The position numbers and the translations under genes are program-made. From Sinonovacula constricta (taxonomy: Eukaryota > Mollusca > Bivalvia > Cardiida > Solecurtidae), in the NCBI GenBank assembly GCA_007844125.1, contig CM017572.1, positions 44,498,632-44,562,631 on the forward strand: a DNA stretch of 64,000 bases, read 5' to 3'. Under the pieces are notes generated by a model. That model saw only the letters and a program-made list of their open reading frames with translations, searched no databases and was not told where the DNA came from. How positions within the stretch are numbered: the first letter of the stretch is position 1; each line of letters starts with the position of its first letter. Below are positions 39,030 through 51,640 of the stretch, piece after piece.

Positions 39030-42000
39030 GTAGTTGTGTTGTATTCGAATATTTCGAAGATCGATTTTTCCGTTACTCAAAAATTCCAAAATAGAAAGGA
39101 TTTTTATTAACCCTATCGGCTTTCATCTCCTAAAACGCTCTCTAAAAGGAGAACACATCAACTGTTTATCTGTCATTTTAAATGCACGTGGTCTTAACGA
39201 AACGTAGCATTACGAAGATGTTATACACTGAATTAGAAATAACAGACGTTTATGTTACTTTGGATGCATCCAATTTTCTACAAAAAATGTGTTAATCCAC
39301 AACACTATTGCATTACGCCTTTCATCTCTCATTTTCTTATAATCCTTTAAACAATCATTTATTTTGTATTCTTTATATTTAATATGTGTACACATCAATA
39401 AGATTATAAGATCCAGCAGCGCACCACAGATCTGCTAAAAGGCCTTTCTACATTACATGTAAGTAATTCGCCCCGAATGAGGGGAAAGAGCAGTCAGAAA
39501 AATGAAAGTCAGCGACTCAAGGACGAGTAGTCTAAATTTCTTCATGCTCTGGCAAACTAGTGCTTCAAAATCAAAAATAAGATTATGTTTGAACACTACC
39601 GTGTCTTGTTTATCATGCAAACACATGGCTTCAAACGCTGCGTTTGTTGTTTTTTGTGGCTTCCCACAGCGAAAGAAAAGCTCGCCTCATTTATATGCAT
39701 ATATTAATTTCAGATAATTCTTATGTTGGCAGAATAAGTAATACTTTGCATGGCGGCATTCCTAAATGGCTATGTTCTGAGGCATACTGTACTTACATCT
39801 GGATAGGTTTCATGTAAGAGCAAGCAAACGCTTCCTTGCCTTAGGCCTAAGCATCCTTTAGTTTAGTTATCCTAAAATAAAAGAAAATAAAAATCGTGTT
39901 TTTCCTTATTTCATTTAGAAATGCCAATTTGATGTACTTTAATATCTTTCCGAAAAATACATCAGATTTGTTATGTTTTTACGGTTTATTTCCAGTTTAC
40001 AGCATGACGTAGGCTAAAATAAAAGAGCGCATCTTACCACGTCGTTCTGCTAGCGCAGAGGTTGCACAGACAAAATACAAAGTGCACTTTGTATCACTTA
40101 TAAAGTGTCGGTATAATACAAGAAAATAATCCTTATGCATCAGTAATTCCTCCATTAAGACTTTGAATGTATGTGGACATTTCTCGCGTCATATTGTTAT
40201 ATTAGTCAACACACAAAAGTGGTTTTAGTTGTTTATGCATACATTCATAGCGTAGTACCGAAAATAAGACTCAGTAAGCATTTTTTCAGGTTTCACTTCA
40301 GATTACATCTGACAAAAAAACAGCAACAACACAACTTTCAAAGGATAGTTTTAGTTCAACGTACAAGGAATATTGCATGTTTTATTATGTTGCTATTATT
40401 ATGTTCAGATGCAGATGCTAAATGTTACTTGTTTCATTTTGATGGAATATTTTTATTTACACTGTTAATATTTAAGAAAAATTTAAGAAAACATTTCAGG
40501 AAGTGCGATGTTGGCTCGCTGTACAAAGCAGGTTAAGCTCTCCATTCTGTCTTTCGCCGACTGACCTTTACAAATCAGTGACTGTTCTCAAATACCTTTC
40601 CATACTGTCTTTATTTAATTTTTCATGCTCTGTAGTCATAAAGCAAAACAAAAAATGCATGTTTTTTTCTATTATCCCATTCATACTATCCTTATTTTTA
40701 TCTGTATAACCATTGTTATTCTTACCTTACCGCCTTTTTTATGCAAACGCGTTTTGCTAATATTCCGTCTCTTTGTTTTAGTTTATCTTTCATTTAAACC
40801 AGTTTCATAGTTTTTTGTCTTTTAGCTTTTTAACTCAAAACTTCTAAGCGCTGATAACTAAACAAACATTTATGATGTGTTTAATAAAACACAAGCAAAC
40901 ATTGGAATGCAAAAGACGGACACTTGTAGACAGACAAGAAAAACAACTTGCGCAACAAAACAGACCATGAAGGGAACAGCGTTTTATGGACTCGTGTTGT
41001 GTTTTACTTTCGAAAATGATGTAAAACGCATTCCACAAAAATAACGAATTCCGCATAATTTACAGTCATTTACGCAATCTACGTAAAGCATCTGCAAACT
41101 ATAAACATTGAACACATTTTGTACTCCAGATAAGCACGGAATTTTAACAGAACCTGCTGCGAGTGCTAGGAGTTATATGAGCTGTAAAAGTGATGTGCAA
41201 TATGTAAATTTTATGTAAAATGTAATGGAAAGAGAATGTTAATTTGCTCATACGATTGGAAGTGAGAAAGAATTGTCATTGGGATGTTTTCAATATATTT
41301 TTACATTATTTCAATTTAACATGACATGTTATATAGTCACGTTAGAACGGGCATAAGTAGAGCAAAAGATAAGTCAAAAGACATAAACCATAAACTAATT
41401 ATTTATGCTTAGTGGCTCCAAAATATACAAAAAAAAAAAAAGAAAAAAGAAAATAAACAAATAAAATTGAGAATGTGTCATTTGTCATGTGAACGATCGT
41501 TATCACTGTTATAATAACATAATCATAAAGACTGACCCTATAACCACATTAATCCAAATTCTAGGCAATACTATACTTTTAAATCGTACTGTCAGTAATT
41601 ATGTTAACAGAAAAATGGATATATTTTTTTAAATTAAACTTTCTTCCTGCTCGTGGTTTCCTATGTATTTGGTGAACCTTATACTTTGACATTTCTTTTT
41701 CAGCAGTGGAATTCAATGTTACACTTTTAATGTCCCTTTCAAGTCACTAATTATATGTAGGCGTTAAAAGCTTGAAAATTGTCGCGCAATTAAATCCATT
41801 AATTGAACTTATGCAATTGAAAAATAAAAATGACAAACATAAAATGTACATGGCTAAAAATCAAAGAAAGTCAAATGGTTAATAGTTTGAGAATGAACAA
41901 AAGCAATATCGATGACCAGAGTGATACGAGTATCGAACGCACAAGCGGTTTCCTATTTAGTATTTAACATTTACGGTCCAATGACATGAATGAGTTATAA

Positions 42001-43115
42001 CATCGTCATGTGCACAGCGGAAACATTTAACTTAATTGCAACAAACATAAAAGTCATTCAGGCAACATCAAGGTTCTATTCTCAAGGTCGGATAGTGATA
42101 GAATAACATGTTTTACCGCATCATATTGAATTCCGGCAAAAATGACCATTGAAAGAGAAAAACTGTTGTAAAATATAGCTGTAATCGGAAAAAAAGGAAC
42201 ACAGACCTAATCCCTTACACCTTGTTTGATTTAGCAAATTAAAAAAATGTAAACGATGGCGATTGTATAATATGGTAGACCACCAACAAAATGACGTCGG
42301 CGTAGTAGGTATTTATTTATGTACGATGCATCTACCTCGAATTGATATTAATTACATGTAGTTAACTCACATAGCCACCGAACTTAAAGCGTTTTGATTG
42401 GTCAAACGCTGGTGATATTGACTTGAGAATGTTTTCAAGAACATAATACTGACGAACGAGTTCTTTTTACGCTCACTATTGCTACAATAACGTGGCGTCT
42501 GGTAAACGAAATCGACAGTTTGGTCAGTGTGTCTGATAACATTAAGGGTAATATAGCATAGAAAAGAACAAGAAGTATTCGGTAGCAGTGAATGCTTTTC
42601 GTGATTATCGTGAGGAAATGAACACTGGCGAATAAGATCGACATCTTGGAAAGTTTTCTGTTGGAATGAAAGGCGCGGGTTGCTCGTTGTACAAAAACAT
42701 GACAATGCAATTTAATAGTGTATATAATACAACAAGTAAGGACAATGTATCAATTTGCGGACCTTGATAATGTGATATAGACTGCGTCGTAGGTCATTAT
42801 GATATAACCTATCTCCTTAAATCTATATTTTGACTTCACCGCAAGTCTTTATTTGAATAGTTTTGTATGCTGCATCGTTCTTATGTAAACTTATAGAAAT
42901 AACTAAACATACTATAAGAAGGAAGTACCATTCAATCGTTGATATATTCACTTGCTGAAAAAATAATTTTTAAATTTCGAAAAAAGGATTCAAATCTTCT
43001 CAGTTGTCAGCTCGAAAAATACACGTGACAAAACGATAAAATGCAATTCATTGATATATTTCTAAAAATTATGGAAATTATTGATTTCCGAACTTGCTCT
43101 ACAATTGTGTTATAT
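39030..43115. other. Copy B noncoding sequence between SINE and LINE
   Basis: Matches copy A 32078-36242 closely. ORFs of 60-120 codons here (for example 40171-40536, 42367-42705) change frame or length between copies because of indels such as ttcttttta near 42463, which argues against coding function. A poly-A tract is at about 41428-41450. Confidence 0.6.
40499..40595 (-). repeat. Dispersed core repeat, inverted diverged copy (in duplication copy B)
   Basis: Tandem-duplicate partner of 33650-33745. Same degenerate core (aagtgcgatgttggctcgctg, then cgccgactgacc), with a few substitutions. It was carried along by the segmental duplication, not inserted independently. Confidence 0.55.
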
Positions 43116-45734
43116 AATAATAATAAAAGTTTATTTTATATAGCGTAAGTTCCCTACAATAAGCTCCAAACGCTTTATACAATAAAAGTAGTTACTGATT
43201 ACATAAAAAGTTATTTAATTAAAATTGACATATAGGATTAAAAGCAACATTATGACTAGGAAAGTTCAATATATAGTTCACGTAGAATGGTAAGCACCAG
43301 TTATAATATGCAGTTCTTTATCACTTGGCATATGCCTCTATGAATAAATGAGTCTTTAATTTTTTCTTAAAAAGTACAATGCTGGTAGCAGATCTAATTG
43401 CACATGGTAAAGAGTTCCACAGTCGTGGGCCTGCCACACTGAAAGCTCGTGATTGCACCAAGCTGGATGAGGTAAAGGGTATGTTGACTAGATGTTGATC
43501 AACAGAGCGTAGGTTGCGAGCTGGTACATGTGGGGTGATGAGGTCTTGTAGATAAGCTGGTCCATCACCATGGAGAGCTTTGTAAACGAGGAGAAGGATT
43601 TTAAACTCGACTCGCTTCTCAACAGGTAGCCAATGTAGTGCGCGTAACAGTGGTGTAGTGTGACAGTGCCGTGGGCTACCTGTGAGGATCCTTGCAGCAG
43701 CATTTTGCACGCGTTGTAGACGACTGATGAGTGTTGCTGGAAGGCCACAGAGCAAAGAGTTACAATAATCCAGCTTAGTTGTCACAAATGCATGGATGAC
43801 CAGTTCTAAGGAATCTTGGCTCAAATACCTTTTCAGCTTACCGATGTTACGAAGCTGAATGTAGGCCCCTTTGCAGATGTTGTTGATGTGGGCTTCCATG
43901 TTGGCATTTGAGTCAACCAAAACACCTAGACTAGATGCTGTGGGGGATGGTGCAATGTGATGACCTCCGACGGCGAGGGACTGAGGTGCTATCTTGGCTG
44001 CCATGAATTCAGTCTTTTCGTCATTCATCTTCAGTTGATGCTTGCACATCCAGGCCTATATCAGTTCAACACAATCCTCAATCTGTGTAGTAGCCATAGC
44101 AAGCTGACTTGGTTTTACACACAGATAGAGCTCAGAATCGTCAGCGTAAAACTGATAGAGTGGCAACCGTTGACGTAAAAGGCGACCCAGTGATGATGTA
44201 TAGATGTTAAAGAGGATCGGCCCGAGGACCGAACCTTGTGGGACACCACAGCTCAGTTCCTTGGAGTCAGAGCGGGTGCCTTTTATGTTGATCTTTTGCT
44301 GGCGATGATGGAGATAGCTCTCGAACCACTGAAGAACAGTACTTCTAACTCCTAGTTCATGTAGAATAGACAGCAGACACTTGTAATTCACCGTGTCGAA
44401 CGCTGCCGACAGATCAAGCATGACGAGGAGTACAACTTTCTTTTCCCCAAGGGCTATCACTACATCGTTGTACAATCTGAGCATGGTGGTCTCAGTACTA
44501 TGTCCAGCTCTGTAGGCACTCTGGTAAGGCTCATGTAGGCCGTTGCGGGTGAGGTGTTGGTCTAGTTGTGCTGCGACTACCTTCTCCAATATCTTAGACA
44601 GGAAGCCAAGATTTGAGACGGGCCTGTAGTTTTTGCAGAGCTCTGGGTCGAGTTTGGGCTTCTTGAGGAGTGGTGTGACCAAGGCTTGCTTGTAGCTGGA
44701 CGGAAATACCCCTGTCTTGATTGAAGTTTTCATTATGGGTGTGACGAGAGGACTGAGCTGTGGGAGGGCCAGCTTTACCAGTGAAGTAGGCATTGGGTCC
44801 AAATCACAATGCTTATTGGCGCAGGACTTGATGAGCTTGATCACTTCATTTTCTGCGACAGGCTGAAACTCAGCAAGTATGGACTCAACAACAGGAGGTG
44901 GAATGTGAATAGTGACATTATCAGACGGAATAGAGTCTCTTATCCTGAGTATTTTCTCAATAAAGAACTCACTAAACATATCAGCAATGTCAGAGTCTGT
45001 TCCTGATGGCAGTGGAGACACTGAGTTTCTACCGAGGATGTCATTTGTGACGCGAAAGAGCTGCTTGGTGTCAGCTTTGTGCTCTTCTAGGAGACCTTTG
45101 AAGTGGTTTGTTTTAGCCTCATAGATAAGGTCATTGACCCTTTGTCTGAGCTCTATGAATACCTCTCTATGCACTGTGAGTCCGGACTTCCTCCATGCTC
45201 GTTCTGCCTGACGCCGCTTTTGCTTGGCATGCCTGATGGAGTCATCATACCATTTTGCCTCAGGCCTGACTGTGATGGTGCGTGTTTTCAGTGGGGCAAG
45301 GTCATCGAGTACACTTTGAAGCTCGGTGTGATACAAGTCAGTCAGGGCATCTAGTGACAAGGTAGTAATGTCAACTGATGAGAGAGAAGACTCTCTTAAT
45401 GCCCCCATGAGTGCTTGTGACGTAATGGATTTCAGCTTCCTGTTAGTGACTTCCTGTTTTGGGAGACAAGGCTTTTGAAGAGACAGATGACTAAAAACTG
45501 GGTAGTGGTCAGGAAAACCTTGATCAGCTGATGCTGTTGCTGTTACCAGTTTGTCATCTGACTTTGTGAGCACTAGGTCTAATATGTTTCCATTTCTATG
45601 AGTAGCAACACACACATGTTGCTTCAAGTCCAGAGAATGACACAAGGCCATAAACTCCTTGCCATTGGCTTCACTGATGTGAAAGTTGAAATCACCAACT
45701 ATCAGTGGACTGCCTGGAGAAGTGATCACATGTG
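43116..45734 (-). mobile_element. 5'-truncated non-LTR retrotransposon (L2/CR1-type LINE)
   Basis: About 2.6 kb present in copy B only. Read on the minus strand it begins inside the endonuclease domain and ends in a (TTA)n tail at 43116-43126 after taaacttttatta. The absence of 5'UTR, ORF1 and most of the endonuclease is typical 5' truncation. Flanks left gtgttatat and right tgtgatatgt compare with ttatgttatatgtatt in copy A, so the duplication is short: ATAT exactly, or TGTkATAT (8 bp) with one mismatch. Its GC content is far higher than the surroundings. Confidence 0.92.
43321..45729 (-). pseudogene. LINE ORF2 fragment: endonuclease end, reverse transcriptase, C-terminal domain, with one in-frame TAG
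   Basis: A single minus-strand frame, open from the 5' break (first codon of the open run GTG, no natural start) to TGA at 43323-43321, interrupted once by TAG at 44058-44056. In order: end of the APE endonuclease (PLIVGDFNFHIS, then FPDHYPVFSHL with the catalytic His); a basic linker; RT motifs KNYRPVSNLGFLSKILEKVV, QSAYRAGHSTETTMLRLYND, the catalytic Asp in VMLDLSAAFDTVN, GVPQGSVLGPILFNIYTSSL, and YADDSELYL with the two catalytic Asp residues; then, after the stop, MNDEKTEF (motif D) and the C-terminal YCNSLLCGLP, RLQRVQNAAARILTG and LHWLPVEKRVEFKILLLVYK typical of L2/CR1-related LINEs. The stop lies between motifs C and D and would cut the RT palm, so this copy cannot make a normal polymerase. 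No frameshift is seen, so the insertion is young. Confidence 0.93.
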
Positions 45735-46776
45735 ATATGTATTATAGTCGACTGATAATCTCATAATAACCATGAAGTAATGTCATCCTTTACATTTTCC
45801 CGCGTAAATAGCTGAAAGTAGAGCTTTGTGTATAACTTTTAACATGTATTTTAGAGAAAAGTGCTCTTTTTGTTTAATGATTCATCACATTTTCGTTCGT
45901 ACGTAATTAGCCCTGTGCCTTTTTAAATTTTGATATATGTTGCGATTCTCATATCGCTTTGTCATATTTCAGTATGCTGATACGAAGCGGAATAGCTGTT
46001 TACTTGCAATAAACATACATTTTTTCAAAGAGGAAAACTGCCTTTCTGAGTGAATTCATATTCTTTTTTCAACTTATAATTTATTAAGTATTTTAGAAAA
46101 AAATTCTATAAAAATATTTTCATTCACATTTTAAGGTTCAGTAGTTTGTTTTGAATATATTAGTTGCATAAAATAGTTTCAACAACAATTACAAACTATT
46201 AAGTCGTACAGCTGTATAGAGATATCCGGATAGTGTGTTTCAATAGTTTCAATAACAATTACAAACTATTAAGTCGTATAGCTTAATAGGGAAATACAGA
46301 AAGCGTATAGAAAAGGTTCGAAATAGATGAAAATGCATAAAAAGTTTCATGCTTTTTATTATTTAACCATTGAAGTAATTATGATATTTGTCCTGGTAAA
46401 TGAAAATACTTTGCATACTCACAACTACTCCCGTCTTAAACAGATATGCCTACCAAACTAGTAGTACTTTAAAGACAACTCAAAATTCACGAAATCGTGT
46501 CATTTACAGAGTTAAGGAATTGACAACATCGACATCGTTTATTACATTAAAATAAAGAAAAACACACAAAAAAAACCCTTCACATAACATTGTAAGCCGT
46601 AATTGTATCCATATGCTTTATAGAGCAAAGCATATTCTCGTCCCTTAATTAGACGTTAATTATACTTTCTTTAATGTTACAGAACAGTTGAACATTAATG
46701 ATTTACTTCCTCATTTCACCCAGAAGCAGGCACTTATCTTTTCGGCTTATCCATAGTTTAGCTTACTTCAAATAAT

Positions 46777-46876
46777 GTTTGTTTGTTTATTGGGTTTCTC
46801 GTCCCACCAACAGTATTTCAGTTATCTAGAGACGGTGTCCACTTGAAGAAGATATAGTGCTGCCATCACTGTGTAT
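46777..46876 (-). mobile_element. 5'-truncated SINE of the same family (copy B)
   Basis: Duplicate of 37269-37368 with a few substitutions (for example ttatctagagac for ttatctggagac). Confidence 0.8.
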
Positions 46877-47939
46877 ATAGACATACTGTACTAATATTTT
46901 TAGAGAAAATGAAATTTCAAACACTTGTATTAATAAAAATCAACCCGAAATGCGACCTTATTGTCAAGTTTCATACACCGACCTTGAAAGAGTTGTTTTT
47001 CTTTACGATAATATTTGAAGTCATTTTACGATATACATTTCAATATGGGTCTAACGTATCGATGACCAGTAATTTAAGTTTTTTAACATAAGTCATTTTT
47101 CCTAAAGAGAAGAAAAGAACAAGAACACCCCATTTGTTAGTATATTGTACTGAATAACGCCAATCGAACAAAACCCCATTGGTTAACCCCAAATGATTTA
47201 AAATGAAATAAAGAAAGATAGACCACTATGCAGAAACAGTTATTGTTTCCAATATTCTTTGGGTGTTCAGCCACAATGATGCAATATGAAATGCATATTG
47301 GTCATAACCGTTCAGTCTTGTTTTATTTATACAAATGCATTATGCTGCACTTTTTGTTTATCACATGATATGGTGTAAGTAGACAAGGTTCATAAATACT
47401 TAAAGTCTCAGGGCGATTGAAATAATTACGGAATAAAATGTTAAGAAAATTGGCAATTTACAAATTGCACATTAGTTCTGTATTTAACTGATCACAGAGG
47501 AAAGAGATCAAGAACATTTGCCTATTGGTTGACGTTACAATTCGTCAACATGAAAAACAAAGCTAACAAGTGAGTGATATCATTCTCTTAAACATACTCC
47601 AATTCATTTAATGATTAGGTTCTTCAGAATAAAAAACAACAACAAACGCATTTAAACTTTCAATTGAGGCAGAATATTCCATAGATCAAAATACAAGGAT
47701 GAACTTTAAACTTTAACATTTTAAATGTTTGTTATAATTTACGAAGGCCTGTACTAAACAGTTTAAATTTCCCTTAAAAACTGAGAAGTGGTATTCAAGG
47801 ACATTATTTCTAGAAGCAGCGATGTCATATTAGTTGATCGTTATCCACCCCTAAATACCATCAAAACCCCTCCGCCTATTGAAAGCGGAATTTAACATAT
47901 TATATGTCTGTATACATTAATACACATTGAAAACACACC

Positions 47940-50900
47940 AAAGATTATTAGCACTTTGAGGACCCACAAAATATGTTATCACACTAGTGATATTTATGTG
48001 GGACTTCATATAAGCGTTTTTACAAGTGATATGCATGCATGCCATGAATGATAATGGAAAAATAAAAGCAAAGAGTTGTTTCGGTTTTATGCGATAAGCA
48101 ATCGAAAAAACGAAAGCATTGATAGGTAGTCAGACATATTATGGCAAAATTACAGAATAGTTCTAATACTGACTTCTGGGCTTAAGATTCACAAAATTTA
48201 AAACGTGTTTAAAGGAAAAGTAAAACGAAAAGTAAATTAAAAAGTAAAATAATATATATCATGATGATCCTGTGATAATTCCTTACCAACGCAAAAGTAT
48301 TTTGCTAAGGTAGTCTGCGTAAAGATAAAATAAAAAGGAATTTGATGAAAACTACATAACATTTTGATAAATCGTGTATAATTAACTAAGATATCACTGT
48401 GTGCACATATTTTAATTTACAAGACAGATCTTGTAGAGACAAATTACAACATAATCTGCATTTACTCCCTGTTATGCTTACAAATATACATACATTTAAC
48501 ACAGTGCTATATCTTCCAAAGCCATCATAGATTACTATAAACTCTGATTTTTGTAATATTATGTCATATTCTGTAAATTTGTATCTAAATTGTTCAGAAA
48601 TTCATACTCATTTCAGCCGTTTAATTCTTTTTAACATGTTGCACGTCTTATATGTCACTAAGGTAGCATGAACTTTTGCTCAGTTTAATGTGTTGAAAGC
48701 TTATGCATTTATTGTTTATTTTATGTTGAATAATTATATTAACAGTGTTATACTGTCTTAAATTATATCGTAATATCTTAACACACTAATAATCCAGCAT
48801 GAAGATCCATAGTCTCTTCACTAAGGCAAGATTATCTTTAGTAATGCAAAAATATGTTACGCATGGACAGAAGAGTGTGAAAAATTATACTTTGCGTTAT
48901 TTATGAAAACAAATTCAACAGGCGCAAAATTGGAGATTACTGACTGTATGACTATCTTTCTTGCAAATGATGTATTTGCACAATCCAAAAAATAACGACA
49001 TACATCACTGGCGCATAATAAAAGTTGCCTAGTGACAGTAAAACGTGTTGGTAGAGATACACTTTATGCGCGATGTTATACAAGTGTTACGCATTATGAT
49101 AGGCATTAGGTAAAGAGTGATATTCCGAGATAAGACAGAGCTACTGTAAGTTTCTTATTCTGTTTAAACGTTCAAGACTCTAATGCATACTTAACATAAC
49201 ACATCTTTCATGGACACTAGGATGATTTTTTTTTACTAACAGGACAACAATTTAATCAATCGATGATCCGTTTGTCAACATTATTTACGTGAAACAAAAG
49301 CAAAATGCACGTTAGCAAACTTAGAAGTATGTCATAATCCTGATAAGGTTCTAGTGGACGATGGAGATACATTTTATAATGGAGACGTCAATAACTATCC
49401 TAAACCCAACAGTATACCAAATCCATTAAGATTAAAATAAATATGAAAATGTTGGCATTTTTATTTACTGAACCTTTAAAATCACATAAGGTTATGCATA
49501 TAAAGGTATGATGGTTTGCTGTTTGACAAAAAAGGAATGATGTTCGATATTGTTTATATAGCTTCCCCCTTTTTTCCCACCTATTATATTGTGTTCTTTG
49601 TATCATAAAAACTTCTAATCATCTTTGTTTTTTATGTTTTCTATCATCATTATATCATGAAATGGAAAAAGGTAGTACGATAATTGTTTTCTCCACTTGT
49701 TGTGGATGTAGCTATTCATGATATATCGGAGAATCCTATTTGTATCCTTTGAATGTCATGAACATAGGTAACTTTTATCTTGTTATCAATCATATCCACA
49801 ACTGGACATAGCCAACGTTTAGTTTATATAACGTTTACTTTACATTTCGAATATGCACCAACGTCTAAATTAAGAAAAGGACATTGTTGTTAAATCACGA
49901 CCTTAAAGGATTTGTACCCAAACAATAATACGCTTTAGGAAGTGAGGATCTGTGGAACATTACAATGTAGCGTTTAAAGTATATTTCTGACAATATTGCA
50001 CCAAAGCAAGTTTCTGGTGCTATCAAAGAAAGTAATTTCGCAGTTGTATCTTATTGCTACCAGTTTTGTGTACTAAAAAGTCTTCAGAAACACTTCAGTA
50101 CATTTTAGGATGTATTTAAATAAAATTGTAATGCAAACATGGGTTTAATAGGAAATATATTTATATTTTGTTGTCGTTAAAAACACTAAATCAAGACTGA
50201 ATTGTTGTCTTTTACTACCTTTACAGATTTTAAGCGGTCGAATGATCTATTTCTTATCTACCGACAGTTCTTCTTCTCCTTCCTTCCGGTTTTAATTTTA
50301 TTTGTTCTTTTACTCAAGTTTTGGTGGTATTTTGTTACAATGTATATGGTAGTAAAATTTAGTTTCTTTTCTATCGGATTAACATTAACATTAGTGCTTC
50401 AACGTATCGATAGATTAATACAGGCATATGAACCATACTATAGTTAACAGACAACTCATTTGTACAGCATAAACAGTAAACATTGCTATAAAACAATAAT
50501 GAAATTAGAAAAAAAGAGTAACCATGAAATGCTGCCAAATTCCAAGGAAGACGCAAAAAGGTGCCATCACTTATTCCGATTGCGGTCCTAGGTAATTGGT
50601 GTATACACCAGAGTGGCTTTTAGCTAAAAACAGAGGAAAACTAACCGCGAAGCACATATAACAAGTATAATATCACAGTTAATATTATTCATCTATCACT
50701 GATCAATATTACGATAAATCTGATAGCCAAAGTAACTTTTATGCATTGTTCATTTAACTATTGATTAAGTAGTTCTGAGAATTATTATCACTGAATTTTA
50801 CAATTAATTGATATCCCTATCACAGGTATTTGCATTCCTTGGAATGAAAGTGCTAAAGAATGATACGAAAATGAAAGTATATAGAGACATACTGAAACCG

Positions 50901-51640
50901 AAATAAGTAATAAATCGAAATATAGTATACTTGACATAATTGCTTGCATAAAAGACCATATAAATTGAAATGCTGTTCAAAGTATGACAGAATATTTAGA
51001 ACACGACTATTTCAGTAAAGAATGTTTCATTTTTCACAGGCTGATTATTATTATAATAGTATATAATTATTATAGAAACACACTATTGCATATTATTAGA
51101 CATTACTTTTTTAACAGCTAAAGTTTACGATAAAAATATGAAATCATATTTCCACTTACAATTGATTTTTACAAATGTATCAAAGTATTCGATAGTTTTA
51201 GTTCACATACGCCACTTTCCAAGGTTACCACAATTTAAGTTGTATTTCAAAGAAAACGAAAATATGACCATACCCTATGAGTAGTGCAACATATATCCAA
51301 ATTAAAGAAAAACACAAGGCAGCCTTTCGCATCCCACCCAAATGTTTAAATGACATATAAAACAGATAAGACAAGTTACAGAGATTTAATGAGACTCCTG
51401 CAGTTACTAATTTAGAGCGGTAATATCGGATCCAGGTTGAGCTCAATGGTACAGATACATTCTGTGATATTCGATAAAAAGGTACTTGAGTAACACTAGT
51501 ACAAAATCATTATAAGATGCTCATTCTAGAATTCACAAAGTAAGCGTAACCAATGTGCACCTAACAGTTAACTGGTACCGTACAAGATGTCTGAAAATGG
51601 TAGAATAACTATGTGACAGGGGCATACATCAAGGAATATT
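47940..51640 (+). repeat. Old duplicated segment, partner of 26080-28060
   Basis: Starts directly after the end of tandem copy B and matches 26080-28060 in the same order and orientation. Around 51258-51450 it resembles dispersed repeat subfamily I (ccctatgagtagtgcaacatat), with a degenerate core. Its extra length relative to the partner indicates insertions or deletions. No gene recognised. Confidence 0.6.

Larger units (their letters stand above)
38371..47878 (+). repeat. Recent tandem duplication, copy B (about 9.5 kb, carries a LINE)
   Basis: Directly abuts copy A in the same orientation. It starts tggtaattaactg at 38371 and ends tccgccta at 47878. Differences from A: a LINE at 43116-45734, a deletion of about 104 bp relative to A at 32751-32854, a small aaaatttaag duplication near 40480, and an extra ttttcggcttatc near 46738. 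Otherwise nearly identical over several kilobases, indicating a young duplication or ongoing gene conversion. Confidence 0.93.

Noticed and set aside
42367..42710. Open frames of 91-112 codons in copy B
   Set aside because: Copy A has a different length and frame (86 codons at 35575) because of small indels; no sign of protein constraint.
44809..45354. Plus-strand open frames inside the LINE
   Set aside because: Antisense shadows of the reverse transcriptase frame.
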